Positions 35,687-44,417 are shown, counted from the stretch's first letter. The stretch: DNA of 64,000 nucleotides from Leucobacter sp. Psy1 (GCF_020096995.1 NZ_CP083692.1:310001-374000), one strand, 5' to 3'. The notes: generated by a model from the sequence alone, not told the origin. Made by a program: numbers and translations.

Positions 35687-36720
35687 GACACCGGCATCTC
35701 GATGAGGATCTTCCCCACTCGCTGGTCGCGGTCGCGCATCGTGCGGAACGCCCGATCGAGGTCCTGCGCGGGGAAGCGGTGGGTGATGAGCTCACGAACG
35801 TGCGCGGGGTACGCGGCGATCAGCTGCAGCGCTCGAGGGATGAGCCCGGTGCTGTTCCGGCTCCCGAGGAGGTCGACCTCCGTGAACGCCAGGAGATTCA
35901 GTGGGAAGGCGGCGGGCCTGGTCGAGATGCCGACCTGCACGACGCGTCCTCCGGCCCCCACGGTACGGAGGGCGTTCTCGAGTGATACCGGCACCCCCGT
36001 TGCTTCGATGACGACGTCAGGGCCCTCGCCCTCGGTGAGCTCGCGGAGCGTGATCGATCCCGCATGACCCGGGAACGTCTCCGCGGCATCGACGAGCACG
36101 GTTTTCGCCGCACCGAACGTTCGAGCGAGTTCGAGTCGATCGGCGACGACATCGGCGACCACGACCGTCGCTCCGAGATCGACGAGGGCGAGGGTGGCGA
36201 GCAGACCGATGGGCCCAGCTCCCAGCACGAGCACGACGTCATCGGCTGAAGCTCGACCTCTGGACACGGCCTGGAGTGCGATCGAGGCCGGTTCAGCGAC
36301 CGCCGCGAGATCGAGCGGCACGTCGTCGGGTACCCGGTGGAGCCGATCGGCGGACACGGCGATCCGCTCGACCAGGCCCCCGTCCGTGTAGCATCCGAGC
36401 ACCGTCAGCCTCGGGCAGACGTTCGAGCGACCTCGGCGGCACGCGCGGCACTCGCCGCAACTGATGAGCGGGTCGATGGCCACGGCATCACCGATGGTGA
36501 GCGTGAAGACATCGTCGGCGACGGCGACGACCGTCCCCGAGAGTTCGTGCCCCTGCACGAGCGGGAGCTCGGATGCGTAGTCGTCCTCCCAGATGTGCAG
36601 GTCGGTGCCGCAGAGTGCGACGTGCGCGATCTGCACGATCGCTTCGCCTGGACCGAGCGCCGGAGTGGGAACGTCGACATACTCGAGCGTTTCGCGGGCC
36701 GTGGTGCGTATCGCGCGCAT
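35683..36720 (-). CDS. zinc-dependent alcohol dehydrogenase (MDR family)
   Basis: 345 residues. Catalytic zinc ligands are Cys37 and the GHE at 57-59 (His58, Glu59); the structural zinc lobe is intact with Cys88, Cys91, Cys94 and Cys102. The Rossmann motif GAGPIG lies near 170, and ADVVADRLEL after beta-2 has an Asp that favours NAD+. It resembles sorbitol/threonine/butanediol dehydrogenases, which oxidise secondary alcohols. RBS GAAGGAGA. In this operon it would convert a ring hydroxyl to the ketone required by the KstD-like flavoproteins. Confidence 0.9.
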   Translation of the reverse strand: MRAIRTTARETLEYVDVPTPALGPGEAIVQIAHVALCGTDLHIWEDDYASELPLVQGHELSGTVVAVADDVFTLTIGDAVAIDPLISCGECRACRRGRSNVCPRLTVLGCYTDGGLVERIAVSADRLHRVPDDVPLDLAAVAEPASIALQAVSRGRASADDVVLVLGAGPIGLLATLALVDLGATVVVADVVADRLELARTFGAAKTVLVDAAETFPGHAGSITLRELTEGEGPDVVIEATGVPVSLENALRTVGAGGRVVQVGISTRPAAFPLNLLAFTEVDLLGSRNSTGLIPRALQLIAAYPAHVRELITHRFPAQDLDRAFRTMRDRDQRVGKILIEMPVS

Positions 36721-36731
36721 CAGTGTCTCCT

Positions 36732-37025
36732 TCAGGCCGCGGCGAGCCGCACGGCACCGAACTTGGGCGTCCAGCCACGCACGGTGCGTTCGACGAACCC
36801 GTGCGCTGCGAACGGGTCGTCCGCCATGAGCGCATCGACTGCATCAACGGACTCGCCACGGATGATGAGCAGTGCACCGGGTTCATCGGATTCGGTCGGG
36901 CCGCTGACGACGAGGCGACCGTCGTCGAACAGGGTCTGCAGAAAGTCAAGGTGAGCCGGGCGATGCTCGTTCCGCCCTGCGTCGGTGCCTGGCAGGTAGC
37001 GATAGGAGACAGCGAAGAGTGACAT
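36732..37025 (-). CDS. YciI family protein
   Basis: 97 residues with the ferredoxin-like YCII fold: FAVSYRYLPG, an RPAHLDFLQTLFDDGRLVVSGP stretch in which RPAHLDFL carries the conserved His, and ESVDAVDALMADDPFAAHGFVE. Relatives include chloro-muconolactone dehalogenase-type enzymes, but most have no assigned role. AAGGA lies before the ATG. It sits 11 bp before the alcohol dehydrogenase gene in the flavoprotein operon; a small isomerase, lactonase-like or dehydrating helper enzyme is possible. Confidence 0.85.
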   Translation of the reverse strand: MSLFAVSYRYLPGTDAGRNEHRPAHLDFLQTLFDDGRLVVSGPTESDEPGALLIIRGESVDAVDALMADDPFAAHGFVERTVRGWTPKFGAVRLAAA

Positions 37026-37066
37026 GGGGTCCTTTCGAAGGGGTGGTGCTGGGGCCGAGGGAGTGG

Positions 37067-38809
37067 TCAGGCTGCCGGTGCGGATCCTGATGCAGGTGCT
37101 TCGGTCGCCGCGAGATCGAGACCGGCGAGGTAGCCGAAGGTCATCGCCGGCCCGATGTTGATGCCGCCCGCCGGATAGCGGCCGCCGAAAAGGTTCTTCT
37201 GGTCGACTCCGACGGCGTAGACGCCGGGGATTGCAGATCCGTCGGTGTCGAGCAGGCGGGCCCGATCATCGGTCCGGAGGCCTGCGAAGGTCCCGAACGA
37301 TCCCTGCACCACGCGGACCGCATAGAAGGGACCGTGCTCGATGGGAGCCAGGGTAGGGTTCGGCTGCACCTCGGGGTCGCCACCGTATCGATTGAACGGC
37401 GTGGACCCGCGTCCGAAGTCCGGATCCTGACCCTGTCGCGCGTTCCGGTTGAACGCCTCGACGGTGGCGACGAGTTGAGAGGCATCGATACCGCAGCGGT
37501 CGGCGAGCTCGGTCAGCGTCGGTGCCGAGATCAGGTAGCCGGACCTGAGATGCGGAGACTTCGGCACCGGGCGCGGCATCGCGAAGCCCAGCGGGTAGCG
37601 CGCGATGAAGCGCGCGTCGGCGATCTGCCAGGCCTCGGCGACTTCCCCGTCGGGAGTCGCCGCGTTCAACCCGTCGACGTAGTCCCAGTACCCGTTGGCC
37701 TCATTGGCGAAGCGCGTACCGTCGCGACGCACACCAATCGACCCGGGCTTCGCGCGATCCATGATGTGCGGGAATACACCGGTGCGCCCGCTGCGGTACG
37801 GCACCAGCGAAACCGGACACCAGGCTGCTGCGGCTGCTCCGCTCGCGTCGAAGACGCCGCCGACGGACTCGCCGAGTTCGATCCCCGAGCCATCCGCGGT
37901 CTGCGGTGCGAGCGTCCAGTGGTCGTCGGCGGACCGGTTGTGCGGGAAGAGCGTGCGTCGCATCGACGGGTTCGCGGAGAACCCTCCGCTCGCGATCACG
38001 ACTCCGCGGCGTGCGGTGAAGCGTCGCGTACCTCGGGGTGTTTCCGTCACCACGCCCGTGACGCGTCCGGCTGCGTCGCAGGTGAGCTGCACGGCGTTGT
38101 GGCGCACGCGGATGTCCACTCCGCGATCCACCGCCGACTGCATCAAACGCGCGGTCAACGCCACGCCGTTGACGAAGTGCATGCCGCGACCGGTCGTCAG
38201 GAGGTCGAAGGCGTAACGGGCCACGCGCTTCGCCGAGTGGATCCATCCGCTCAGTCTGAATTTCGACGCTGCGAGAAACCCCGCGAGATCCGGTCCGGCC
38301 ATGATCCCCATCCCGAGGAACGATGTCTCCCAGTACTGCGGTGCCATGATGCGGCGAAGCTCTCGCGAGAAGATGCGACCGTTGACCGGCTTCGGGCCGA
38401 CCGATCGATGGCCGGTTCCCGCGCCCGGGAGGTCACCGTAGATGTCGCAGATCTTCGACCCTGGCACGAACTGGAGCGCGGTCTGATGCTCGAAGAAGGA
38501 CACCATCTCCGGAGCGGCCCGCAGGAAGGCGTCGGTGCGTGCTTCGTCGTAGTGCTCGCCGACGGCCGCCCGCAGGTAGGTCTTCACGCTCTCGAGCGAT
38601 TCGTCGACTCCGTCGGCGAGGGCGAACTCGGTGCGCGGGGCCCACATCCAGCCGCCCGACCGCGATGTGGCGCCGCCGCAGAGACGGTCCCGCTCGAGCA
38701 CCAGAACGTCGAGTCCCTGATGGGCCGCGGTGACCGCGGTAGACAGTCCGCCCGCCCCTGAACCGATGACGATCACATCGAATGTTTCGTCGCTGGGTCG
38801 GTCTGACAT
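37067..38809 (-). CDS. FAD-dependent oxidoreductase, KstD-like (copy 3)
   Basis: 580 residues from the ATG at 38809, which has AAGGAG; the same frame stays open to 40003 only because it runs antisense to the LysR gene. VIGSGAGGLSTAV at 15-27, RDRLCGGATSRSGGWMWAP and the cap FGGRYPAGGINIGPAMTFGYLAGLDLA place it in the KstD-like group. ARAFRAA-like helices and FVPGSKICDIYGDLPGAG resemble the substrate domain of 3-ketosteroid dehydrogenases. First gene of the leftward five-gene operon (copy 3, yciI, adh, copy 2, copy 1), divergent from lysR. Confidence 0.87.
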   Translation of the reverse strand: MSDRPSDETFDVIVIGSGAGGLSTAVTAAHQGLDVLVLERDRLCGGATSRSGGWMWAPRTEFALADGVDESLESVKTYLRAAVGEHYDEARTDAFLRAAPEMVSFFEHQTALQFVPGSKICDIYGDLPGAGTGHRSVGPKPVNGRIFSRELRRIMAPQYWETSFLGMGIMAGPDLAGFLAASKFRLSGWIHSAKRVARYAFDLLTTGRGMHFVNGVALTARLMQSAVDRGVDIRVRHNAVQLTCDAAGRVTGVVTETPRGTRRFTARRGVVIASGGFSANPSMRRTLFPHNRSADDHWTLAPQTADGSGIELGESVGGVFDASGAAAAAWCPVSLVPYRSGRTGVFPHIMDRAKPGSIGVRRDGTRFANEANGYWDYVDGLNAATPDGEVAEAWQIADARFIARYPLGFAMPRPVPKSPHLRSGYLISAPTLTELADRCGIDASQLVATVEAFNRNARQGQDPDFGRGSTPFNRYGGDPEVQPNPTLAPIEHGPFYAVRVVQGSFGTFAGLRTDDRARLLDTDGSAIPGVYAVGVDQKNLFGGRYPAGGINIGPAMTFGYLAGLDLAATEAPASGSAPAA

Positions 38810-38989
38810 CTGTGCTCCTTCGCGCTGGCCCACGGTTCTGGGGGCTCCCTCACTCATCGTCGGCGGCGTGCGGTCCAGGCGCAAGCGTTGAGTGAGATTC
38901 ATGAACAATTCGTCATACACTGAGCGAGAATCAAACTTAATCAAGATGGCGGCGAGCGAGCGACCTGCAACGCTCGGCGAGGGGGCGCA
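38810..38989. promoter_or_regulatory. divergent control region, KstD-like operon and lysR
   Basis: An AT-rich core (38890-38945) holds the palindrome TTCATGAA (38898-38905) and a GATTC...GAATC inverted repeat (38896-38932), suitable for LysR tetramer binding between divergent genes. No convincing -35/-10 pair could be fixed for either direction. Confidence 0.4.
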
Positions 38990-39880
38990 ATGGAGACCAA
39001 GTGGCTGGAGGCCTTCACCGCGGTGGCGGAGGAACTGCACTTCGGGCGGGCAGCTGAGCGCCTGCACGTCGCGCAGTCGCCGCTCAGCCAGACGATTCGC
39101 CGACTCGAGGCTGAACTCGGCGAGCCATTGTTCGTGCGCAGCACGCGTTCGGTCACGCTGACTCCGGCGGGAGAAGCGCTTCTGCCGCACGCCTACCGCG
39201 TCCTCGACGATGTGCGGTCGGCAGCCGACGCCGCCCGCAGCGCCGGAGGGTCCGTCAGTGGTCGCCTGAGCATCGGGTTCTCCGGCATGCATAACCATGA
39301 GACCCTGCCGCTCCTGGCGCGGTCGCTCCGCCGCGACTACCCGAGTATCGAGCTGGCGCTGCAGGGCGGGGTGCGTACCTACGACGGGATGCGCATGGTG
39401 CGCGGTGGAAAGCTCGATCTCGCGTTCGTCGGGCTTCTCGGTGAACCCGATCCCGACCTCGCCTATCGCGTACTCGCCAGGCGTCAGCTGGGGGTGGTGG
39501 TCTCTTCCGAGCACAGCCTGGCCGGCCGTGAGCGCGTCGCAATCGGTGAACTCCGGGATGAACCGTTCGTCATGAACCCCATGGACGGAACGTCGTCCCT
39601 TTCGGCGCTGGTCGTCCAGGTGTGCCAGGCGGCGGGGTTCGCGCCGGTGATCGCCCAGGTGGTGAGTGATCCGTTCCTCGTTCTGGGGCTTGTCTCGGCC
39701 GAGGTGGGGGTCACGATGATGACGAGCGAAGTCCTGCCGGTGCTTCCGCCGCACGTCGCGTGGCTCGACCTCGCGGGGGATCCAGTCGAGTTCGTGCACG
39801 CCATAGTCTGGAAACGCGACCGCGAGTCCGATCGGCTCTCGGCGGCCATTCGCGTGCTGGAAGAGGCGTTCCCCGGGTAG
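38990..39880 (+). CDS. LysR family transcriptional regulator
   Basis: 296 residues. HTH at 1-60: METKWLEAFTAVAEELHFGRAAERLHVAQSPLSQTIRRLE (key AERLHVAQSPLS), then the linker helix and a periplasmic-binding-like effector domain beginning near 92 (GRLSIGFSG). The family binds divergent promoters and responds to an aromatic or acid co-inducer; the HTH resembles the BenM/CatR group. GAGGGGG lies just before the ATG. It sits between the leftward flavoprotein operon and the rightward MHS-dehydrogenase operon and could control both. Confidence 0.9.
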   Translation: METKWLEAFTAVAEELHFGRAAERLHVAQSPLSQTIRRLEAELGEPLFVRSTRSVTLTPAGEALLPHAYRVLDDVRSAADAARSAGGSVSGRLSIGFSGMHNHETLPLLARSLRRDYPSIELALQGGVRTYDGMRMVRGGKLDLAFVGLLGEPDPDLAYRVLARRQLGVVVSSEHSLAGRERVAIGELRDEPFVMNPMDGTSSLSALVVQVCQAAGFAPVIAQVVSDPFLVLGLVSAEVGVTMMTSEVLPVLPPHVAWLDLAGDPVEFVHAIVWKRDRESDRLSAAIRVLEEAFPG

Positions 39881-39910
39881 AAATGTAACGATTAGCTGAG
39901 AGCCGCTATG

Positions 39911-39957
39911 CGAAAAAGCTTTCGTAAAGCGCATGGTTTCGGGGAAGTTTCGCGAAA
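39911..39957. promoter_or_regulatory. cluster of TTTCG/CGAAA palindromes upstream of the MHS operon
   Basis: CGAAA-AAGC-TTTCG (39911-39924) is followed by CTTTCGTAAAG (39919-39929) and by the perfect palindrome TTTCGCGAAA (39948-39957). They occupy the first third of the 272-bp gap between lysR and the MHS transporter; the rest (39960-40140) shows nothing I recognise apart from the AAGGA ribosome site. Confidence 0.4.
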
Positions 39958-40152
39958 TCGGCGGGGTCGGTAACTCACCAACCGTGGAATTGCGGCTGGA
40001 CAATCAGATCTTCGTCACGTTGAATCGGCACAGGACGCGCTGAGACCGGTCAATTTCGCCCGGGAACACGCCGACGTTTTCACCGCAACGTAGCGACCGG
40101 CGGAGCACACAACGACGTGCGATCCGGTCTGCTCGACTGAGTAAGGAACACC

Positions 40153-41502
40153 ATGTCAGAGCCGAAGATCACGCTGCCCAATGAGGGCCCCGTGCCGATG
40201 ACCGAGAAGCGGCGGAAGAATGCCCGCAACGCCGCCATCTCGGGCTTCGCGGGAAGCGCGCTCGAGTATTACGACTTCTTCATCTTCGCCACCGCGGCGG
40301 CGCTGTACATTCGCGAACTCTTCTTCCCCGACGCCGGTACCGGCGGGCAGCTGTTCGCCCTTGCCACGATCGGCGTCGCCTATGTCACTCGTCCGCTCGG
40401 CGCGATCATGTGGGGCTGGCTCGGAGACGTGATCGGCCGCAAGAAGGTGCTGATCGCGACGCTCGTGCTGATGGGCGTCTCCACCTTCATCATCGGTGTG
40501 ATCCCCACCTATGAGCAGATCGGCATCTGGGCTCCGATCATCATCGTCGTGCTCCGTCTCGCGCAGGGACTTTCGGCCGGCGGCGAGTCCCCCGGTTCGG
40601 CTTCGCTCTCCATGGAGCACGCGCCCGACCACCGTCGTGGATTCTTCGCCAGTTGGACGCTCGCGGGTGTGACCTTCGGTATCGTCATGTCCTCCGCAGT
40701 CTTCATCCCGATCGCCATGCTGCCGCAGGAGGCTCAGATGAGTTGGGGGTGGCGCATCCCGTTCCTCCTGAGCATCGTGGTCACCACCGTCGCCCTGCTG
40801 CTCCGTCGCACGCTCGATGAGCCCGAGGTCTTCGAAGAGACGAAGAGCAACAACCTGGTCGTCAAGGTGCCGATGTTCGAGGTGCTCCGCAATCACCCGA
40901 AGGCGTTCGCGCTGGTGACCGGCATGAGCCTCTTCACCATGGTCAACACGATGGTAAACGTCTTCACGCTGGCGTACGGCGTCGAGATCTCCGGGATCGA
41001 CCGCGGAGAGATGCTGCTCCTCATCAGCGTGGCGAACCTCATCGCCGTCGCCGCGATCCCCATGTGGGCCCACCTCTCCGACAAAATCGGGCGCAAGCCG
41101 ATCTTCGTGACCGGCGCGGTCGGCCAGGTGGTCCTGATCTTCGCGTTCCTCTGGGCGCTCAACGCCGGCGGGCCGGGGGATACGGTACTCATCTGGGTGC
41201 TGGGCATCCTGCTCATCGCCGGTGCGTACTCCATGAGCAATGGCGTGTACCCCGCGTACTTCCCGGAGCAGTTCCCGCCCCAGGTCCGCTACAGCGGCAT
41301 GGCGGTCAGCCTGATGCTCGGTCTGCTGGTCGCGGGGTTCACTCCCGCCATCGCGCAGTCGATCTCGGGTGAGTCCGGCAACTGGCTGGGCGTGGCGCTC
41401 TTCTCCGCCGTGTGCGTGGCGATCTCCGGTCTCTGCGCCGTGCTGAGCCGCGAGACCTTCCGCGTTCCGACGGCGAAGCTCGGCCTCAAGTCCGCCGCCT
41501 GA
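40153..41502 (+). CDS. MHS-family MFS transporter (second copy)
   Basis: 449 residues, 12 hydrophobic segments. SGFAGSALEYYDFFIFATAAALYIRELFFP (signature part ALEYYDFFIFATAAAL) and WGWLGDVIGRKKVLI identify the metabolite:H+ symporter family, as for the copy at 30780; the two are paralogues but clearly diverged. AAGGA precedes the ATG. It begins an operon with two oxidoreductases and a TIM-barrel enzyme, so it probably imports their substrate, a cyclic or other hydroxy acid. Confidence 0.88.
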   Translation: MSEPKITLPNEGPVPMTEKRRKNARNAAISGFAGSALEYYDFFIFATAAALYIRELFFPDAGTGGQLFALATIGVAYVTRPLGAIMWGWLGDVIGRKKVLIATLVLMGVSTFIIGVIPTYEQIGIWAPIIIVVLRLAQGLSAGGESPGSASLSMEHAPDHRRGFFASWTLAGVTFGIVMSSAVFIPIAMLPQEAQMSWGWRIPFLLSIVVTTVALLLRRTLDEPEVFEETKSNNLVVKVPMFEVLRNHPKAFALVTGMSLFTMVNTMVNVFTLAYGVEISGIDRGEMLLLISVANLIAVAAIPMWAHLSDKIGRKPIFVTGAVGQVVLIFAFLWALNAGGPGDTVLIWVLGILLIAGAYSMSNGVYPAYFPEQFPPQVRYSGMAVSLMLGLLVAGFTPAIAQSISGESGNWLGVALFSAVCVAISGLCAVLSRETFRVPTAKLGLKSAA

Positions 41503-41549
41503 GGTCTGAAGATCACGAGCACTGTCCGAACGGAGAGGATGAGCATCCC

Positions 41550-42638
41550 ATGAGCGCAGCATGCGACACCCCGCTTCGAGTCGGCATCGTCGGCTGCGGC
41601 GCGATCGCCGGAAACCATGCGGCCGCATTCGGCTCTCAGCCGGGTGTTGTACTCACCGGGTGCACCGACGTCGATCCGGATCGCGCTCGCGACTTCGCCG
41701 CTCGGCACGGGGTCGCGAGCGTATTCGACAGCCTCGGCGAGATGCTCGCCTTTGGCGTGGACGTCGTGAGCGTCTGCACACCGCACCAGGTCCACGAGGA
41801 GGCCGTGATCGAGGCCGCGGCCGCGGGCGCTCACGTGCTCTGCGAAAAGCCGCTCGCGGCGGAGGTGGCCGCCGCCGAACGCATGGTGAGCGCCTGTCGC
41901 TCGGCGGGGGTCACCTTCGGGACGGTGTTCCAGCGCCGGTTCTGGCCTGCCGCACAGCGGATCCGTGCAGCGCTCGACGACGGCACTGTGGGCGAGCCGA
42001 TGCTCGCCAGGGTCGAAGTCCTGCTGCACCGTGATCGGAGCTACTACACCGACGCTCCCTGGCGCGGAGACTGGTCGAGCGGGGGCGGCGTCGTCATGAC
42101 CCAGGCGATCCACTATCTCGACCTGCTCCAGTGGTACCTCGGCGAGGTCGAGTGGGTGATGGCGGCCTCCGATCGCTTCGTCCACGGGGACGTGATCGAG
42201 GTCGAGGACACCCTGGCGGCGACACTGCGATTCACAAACGGCGCGATCGCGCAGTTCACCGCCTCGACGGCTCTCTCTCCAGGTCACGGAGAGCGGATCG
42301 CCATGACCGGTCGGAACGGTGCGACCGTGGGTCTGCTCGAGTATCCCGAAGGGCAGGAGGCCATCACCGACGTGTGGACCGTTCCCGGGGACGCCCGATA
42401 CGATTTCCCGACGCGAGTGCTCCCTGACGCGGAGCTCAGCGACGTCCACGCCGCGCTCACCCCGTTTCACACACTGCAGATCACGGAGTTCGTGGAGGCG
42501 GTCCGCGCGGGCAAGGAACCTGCGGTGACCGGAGCGGATGCGCTGCGCTCGCTCCGCACCATGGCGGCAATGTACGCTTCCGCGGCCTCGGGTGAGCCCG
42601 TGCGGCTGGAGGCACCGAACCAGGAGGATTCAGCATGA
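41550..42638 (+). CDS. Gfo/Idh/MocA family oxidoreductase
   Basis: 362 residues. N-terminal Rossmann domain with VGIVGCGAIAGNHAA (residues 10-24), the Asp-containing CTDVDPDRARDF after beta-2, and the family signature LCEKPLA; the C-terminal alpha/beta domain has QAIHYLDLLQWYLG with the catalytic His. The family oxidises hydroxyls of sugars, inositols and related cyclic polyols with NAD(P). Preceded at a long distance by GGAGAGG. It overlaps the next gene by ATGA. A ring-hydroxyl dehydrogenase role fits the neighbourhood. Confidence 0.9.
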   Translation: MSAACDTPLRVGIVGCGAIAGNHAAAFGSQPGVVLTGCTDVDPDRARDFAARHGVASVFDSLGEMLAFGVDVVSVCTPHQVHEEAVIEAAAAGAHVLCEKPLAAEVAAAERMVSACRSAGVTFGTVFQRRFWPAAQRIRAALDDGTVGEPMLARVEVLLHRDRSYYTDAPWRGDWSSGGGVVMTQAIHYLDLLQWYLGEVEWVMAASDRFVHGDVIEVEDTLAATLRFTNGAIAQFTASTALSPGHGERIAMTGRNGATVGLLEYPEGQEAITDVWTVPGDARYDFPTRVLPDAELSDVHAALTPFHTLQITEFVEAVRAGKEPAVTGADALRSLRTMAAMYASAASGEPVRLEAPNQEDSA

Positions 42639-43492
42639 CGGAATTCGGTCTCGCACATCTCAGTTTGCTGGGATTGGAACCCGATGAGTTGATCCGCGTG
42701 GCGGCCGAGGCGGGGTTCGACTTCGTCGGAGTGCGGGTGCGCGGTGCGACGCCGACAGAGTCGATCGCCGACATGCGGCCGAGTTCGGCGATGTCCACGG
42801 CTGTTCGTGCCGCGATGGCAGACACCGGTGTCGCGGTGCGCGACATCGAGTTCCTCTCTCTCGATGGAGCCACCGGGCGTGAGGCTTGGCTGCCGATGCT
42901 CGAGGCGGGTGCGGCGTTCGGCGCGACGACGCTGAGCCTCGCGGGTCAGGACCCCGACGAGCACCGCATCATCGACACGCTTGCCGAGCTCGTGGCCGAT
43001 GCGGCATCGTTCGGGATCCTTCCGACGCTCGAACCGATCAGCTACAACGCCGTGCACACGATCTCCGTGGCCGCGCAGATTGCCGATGCGGCCGGTGCCG
43101 CCGTGCTGGTCGACCCGCTGCACCTTCGCCGTGGCGGTGACTCGCCGGCTGACGTGGCCACACTCGATCCGGCCCTGGTCCCCGTGCTCCAGCTGTGCGA
43201 CGCCCCGCTCGAGACTCCGCAGGAGTTCGAGATCTCAGGACCGCTGCCGCGCGGCATGACCGCCGACGGGGAGCCGCGCAAGGTGGAGTCGCGTGCCTTC
43301 AGACTCCCTCCGGGGGACGGGGAGCTGCCGCTCCTCGACCTGATTCGCGCGGTGCCCTCGGGCCTGCCGATCAGTGTCGAGGTGCCGAATGCGCCACTGT
43401 TCGAGCAGCTCGGCGCGGTCGGGTACGCACGGTACCTCCTCGAACGCGCGAGATCAATGGTGCATGCGGCCGGAATCGTGGCCGACGCATGA
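42635..43492 (+). CDS. sugar-phosphate isomerase/epimerase-like TIM-barrel protein, possible 3-dehydroshikimate dehydratase
   Basis: 285 residues of the AP_endonuc_2/xylose-isomerase-like fold. Four potential metal ligands can be read in order: Glu in TLEPISYN, Asp in LVDPLHLRRGGDS, Gln in VLQLCDAPL and Glu in SVEVPNA, the E-D-Q-E set found in AsbF/QuiC-type 3-dehydroshikimate dehydratases and in sugar isomerases. The neighbouring quinate/shikimate dehydrogenase paralogue makes dehydration of 3-dehydroshikimate to protocatechuate attractive, but an isomerase of a cyclic polyol is equally possible. ATGA overlaps on both sides. Confidence 0.82.
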   Translation: MTEFGLAHLSLLGLEPDELIRVAAEAGFDFVGVRVRGATPTESIADMRPSSAMSTAVRAAMADTGVAVRDIEFLSLDGATGREAWLPMLEAGAAFGATTLSLAGQDPDEHRIIDTLAELVADAASFGILPTLEPISYNAVHTISVAAQIADAAGAAVLVDPLHLRRGGDSPADVATLDPALVPVLQLCDAPLETPQEFEISGPLPRGMTADGEPRKVESRAFRLPPGDGELPLLDLIRAVPSGLPISVEVPNAPLFEQLGAVGYARYLLERARSMVHAAGIVADA

Positions 43493-44391
43493 CCGCTCAG
43501 GAAGACCGGCCCAGGAGCGCGCATGCGCAGAGCTGGCTGCTCGGTCTGCTGGGAGAGAACATCGGCGGGTCCATGTCGCCCCTCCTGCAGGAGAGCGAGG
43601 CGCAGCGGCAGGGACTCCCGCTCCTCTATCGCCTGCTCGACTCGGAGCAGATGGGGGTCGCAGAACCCGACTGGGCCGCTCTCGTGAGTGAGGCGCAACG
43701 CATGAGCTTCAACGGGCTGAACGTCACGCACCCCGCGAAGCAAGCGATCTTCCCGGCGCTCGACGAGCTCACTCCCGATGCCGAACTGCTCGGCGCCGTG
43801 AACACGGTGGTGTTCCGGGAGGGACAGGCGATCGGCATGAACACCGATCACCTCGGTTTCAGTGAGGCGCTGGCGTCCATTCGCACCGAGAGCGCACCGA
43901 CCCGCATGGGGCACGTGGTGCAGTTGGGGGCGGGCGGCGCCGGGGCGGCCACGGCGTACTCGCTTCTGCAGGCGGGGGCCGAGCGTCTGTCGATCGCGGA
44001 TGTCGATCGGGAGCGCGTCTCCGCGCTCATCGATCGACTTTCCGCACAGTTCGATCGGTCGCGCATGGTGGCGCTGCGACTCGATGAAGCGCCGGAGGCC
44101 GTCCGGCTGGCGGACGGTCTCGTGAATAGCACCCCGATCGGTATGACTGGAGTGTCGGATGCGAGTCCGGTCGATGTCGGTGCACTGCATTCGCGACTCT
44201 GGGTCGGCGATGTCGTGTACCGTCCGCTGCAGACGACCCTCGTGCGCGCGGCTGAGGCTCTGGGGTGCAGGGTGTTCGGGGGTGGCCGGATGGTGGTTGG
44301 CCAGGCGGTCGCTTCGTTCGGGATGTTCACCGGCCGGCAGGCAGACCGCGATGCGATGTACGAGGTGTTCTTGGAGGCCACGCGCGGGTGA
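43489..44391 (+). CDS. shikimate/quinate dehydrogenase-like protein (second copy)
   Basis: 300 residues of the AroE fold. LGENIGGSMSPLLQESEA gives an SMSP substrate loop; NVTHPAK supplies the catalytic Lys and GMNTDHLGF the Asp. The nucleotide motif GAGGAGAAT is followed by SIADVDRER, Asp not Arg, indicating NAD+. So this too looks catabolic rather than biosynthetic. It differs from the copy at 29890 (SLTP loop), suggesting another substrate such as quinate, dihydroshikimate or an aminoshikimate analogue. Last gene of the operon; it ends 26 bp from the convergent coiled-coil gene. Confidence 0.86.
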   Translation: MTAQEDRPRSAHAQSWLLGLLGENIGGSMSPLLQESEAQRQGLPLLYRLLDSEQMGVAEPDWAALVSEAQRMSFNGLNVTHPAKQAIFPALDELTPDAELLGAVNTVVFREGQAIGMNTDHLGFSEALASIRTESAPTRMGHVVQLGAGGAGAATAYSLLQAGAERLSIADVDRERVSALIDRLSAQFDRSRMVALRLDEAPEAVRLADGLVNSTPIGMTGVSDASPVDVGALHSRLWVGDVVYRPLQTTLVRAAEALGCRVFGGGRMVVGQAVASFGMFTGRQADRDAMYEVFLEATRG

Positions 44392-44417
44392 ATGCGGGGG
44401 TGGATCGCTTCCGTGCC

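Noticed and set aside
38810..40003. N-terminal extension of the third KstD-like flavoprotein (an open frame of 978 codons in total)
   Set aside because: The extension is antisense to the lysR gene, which has clear HTH and effector motifs; ATG 38809 has a proper ribosome site.
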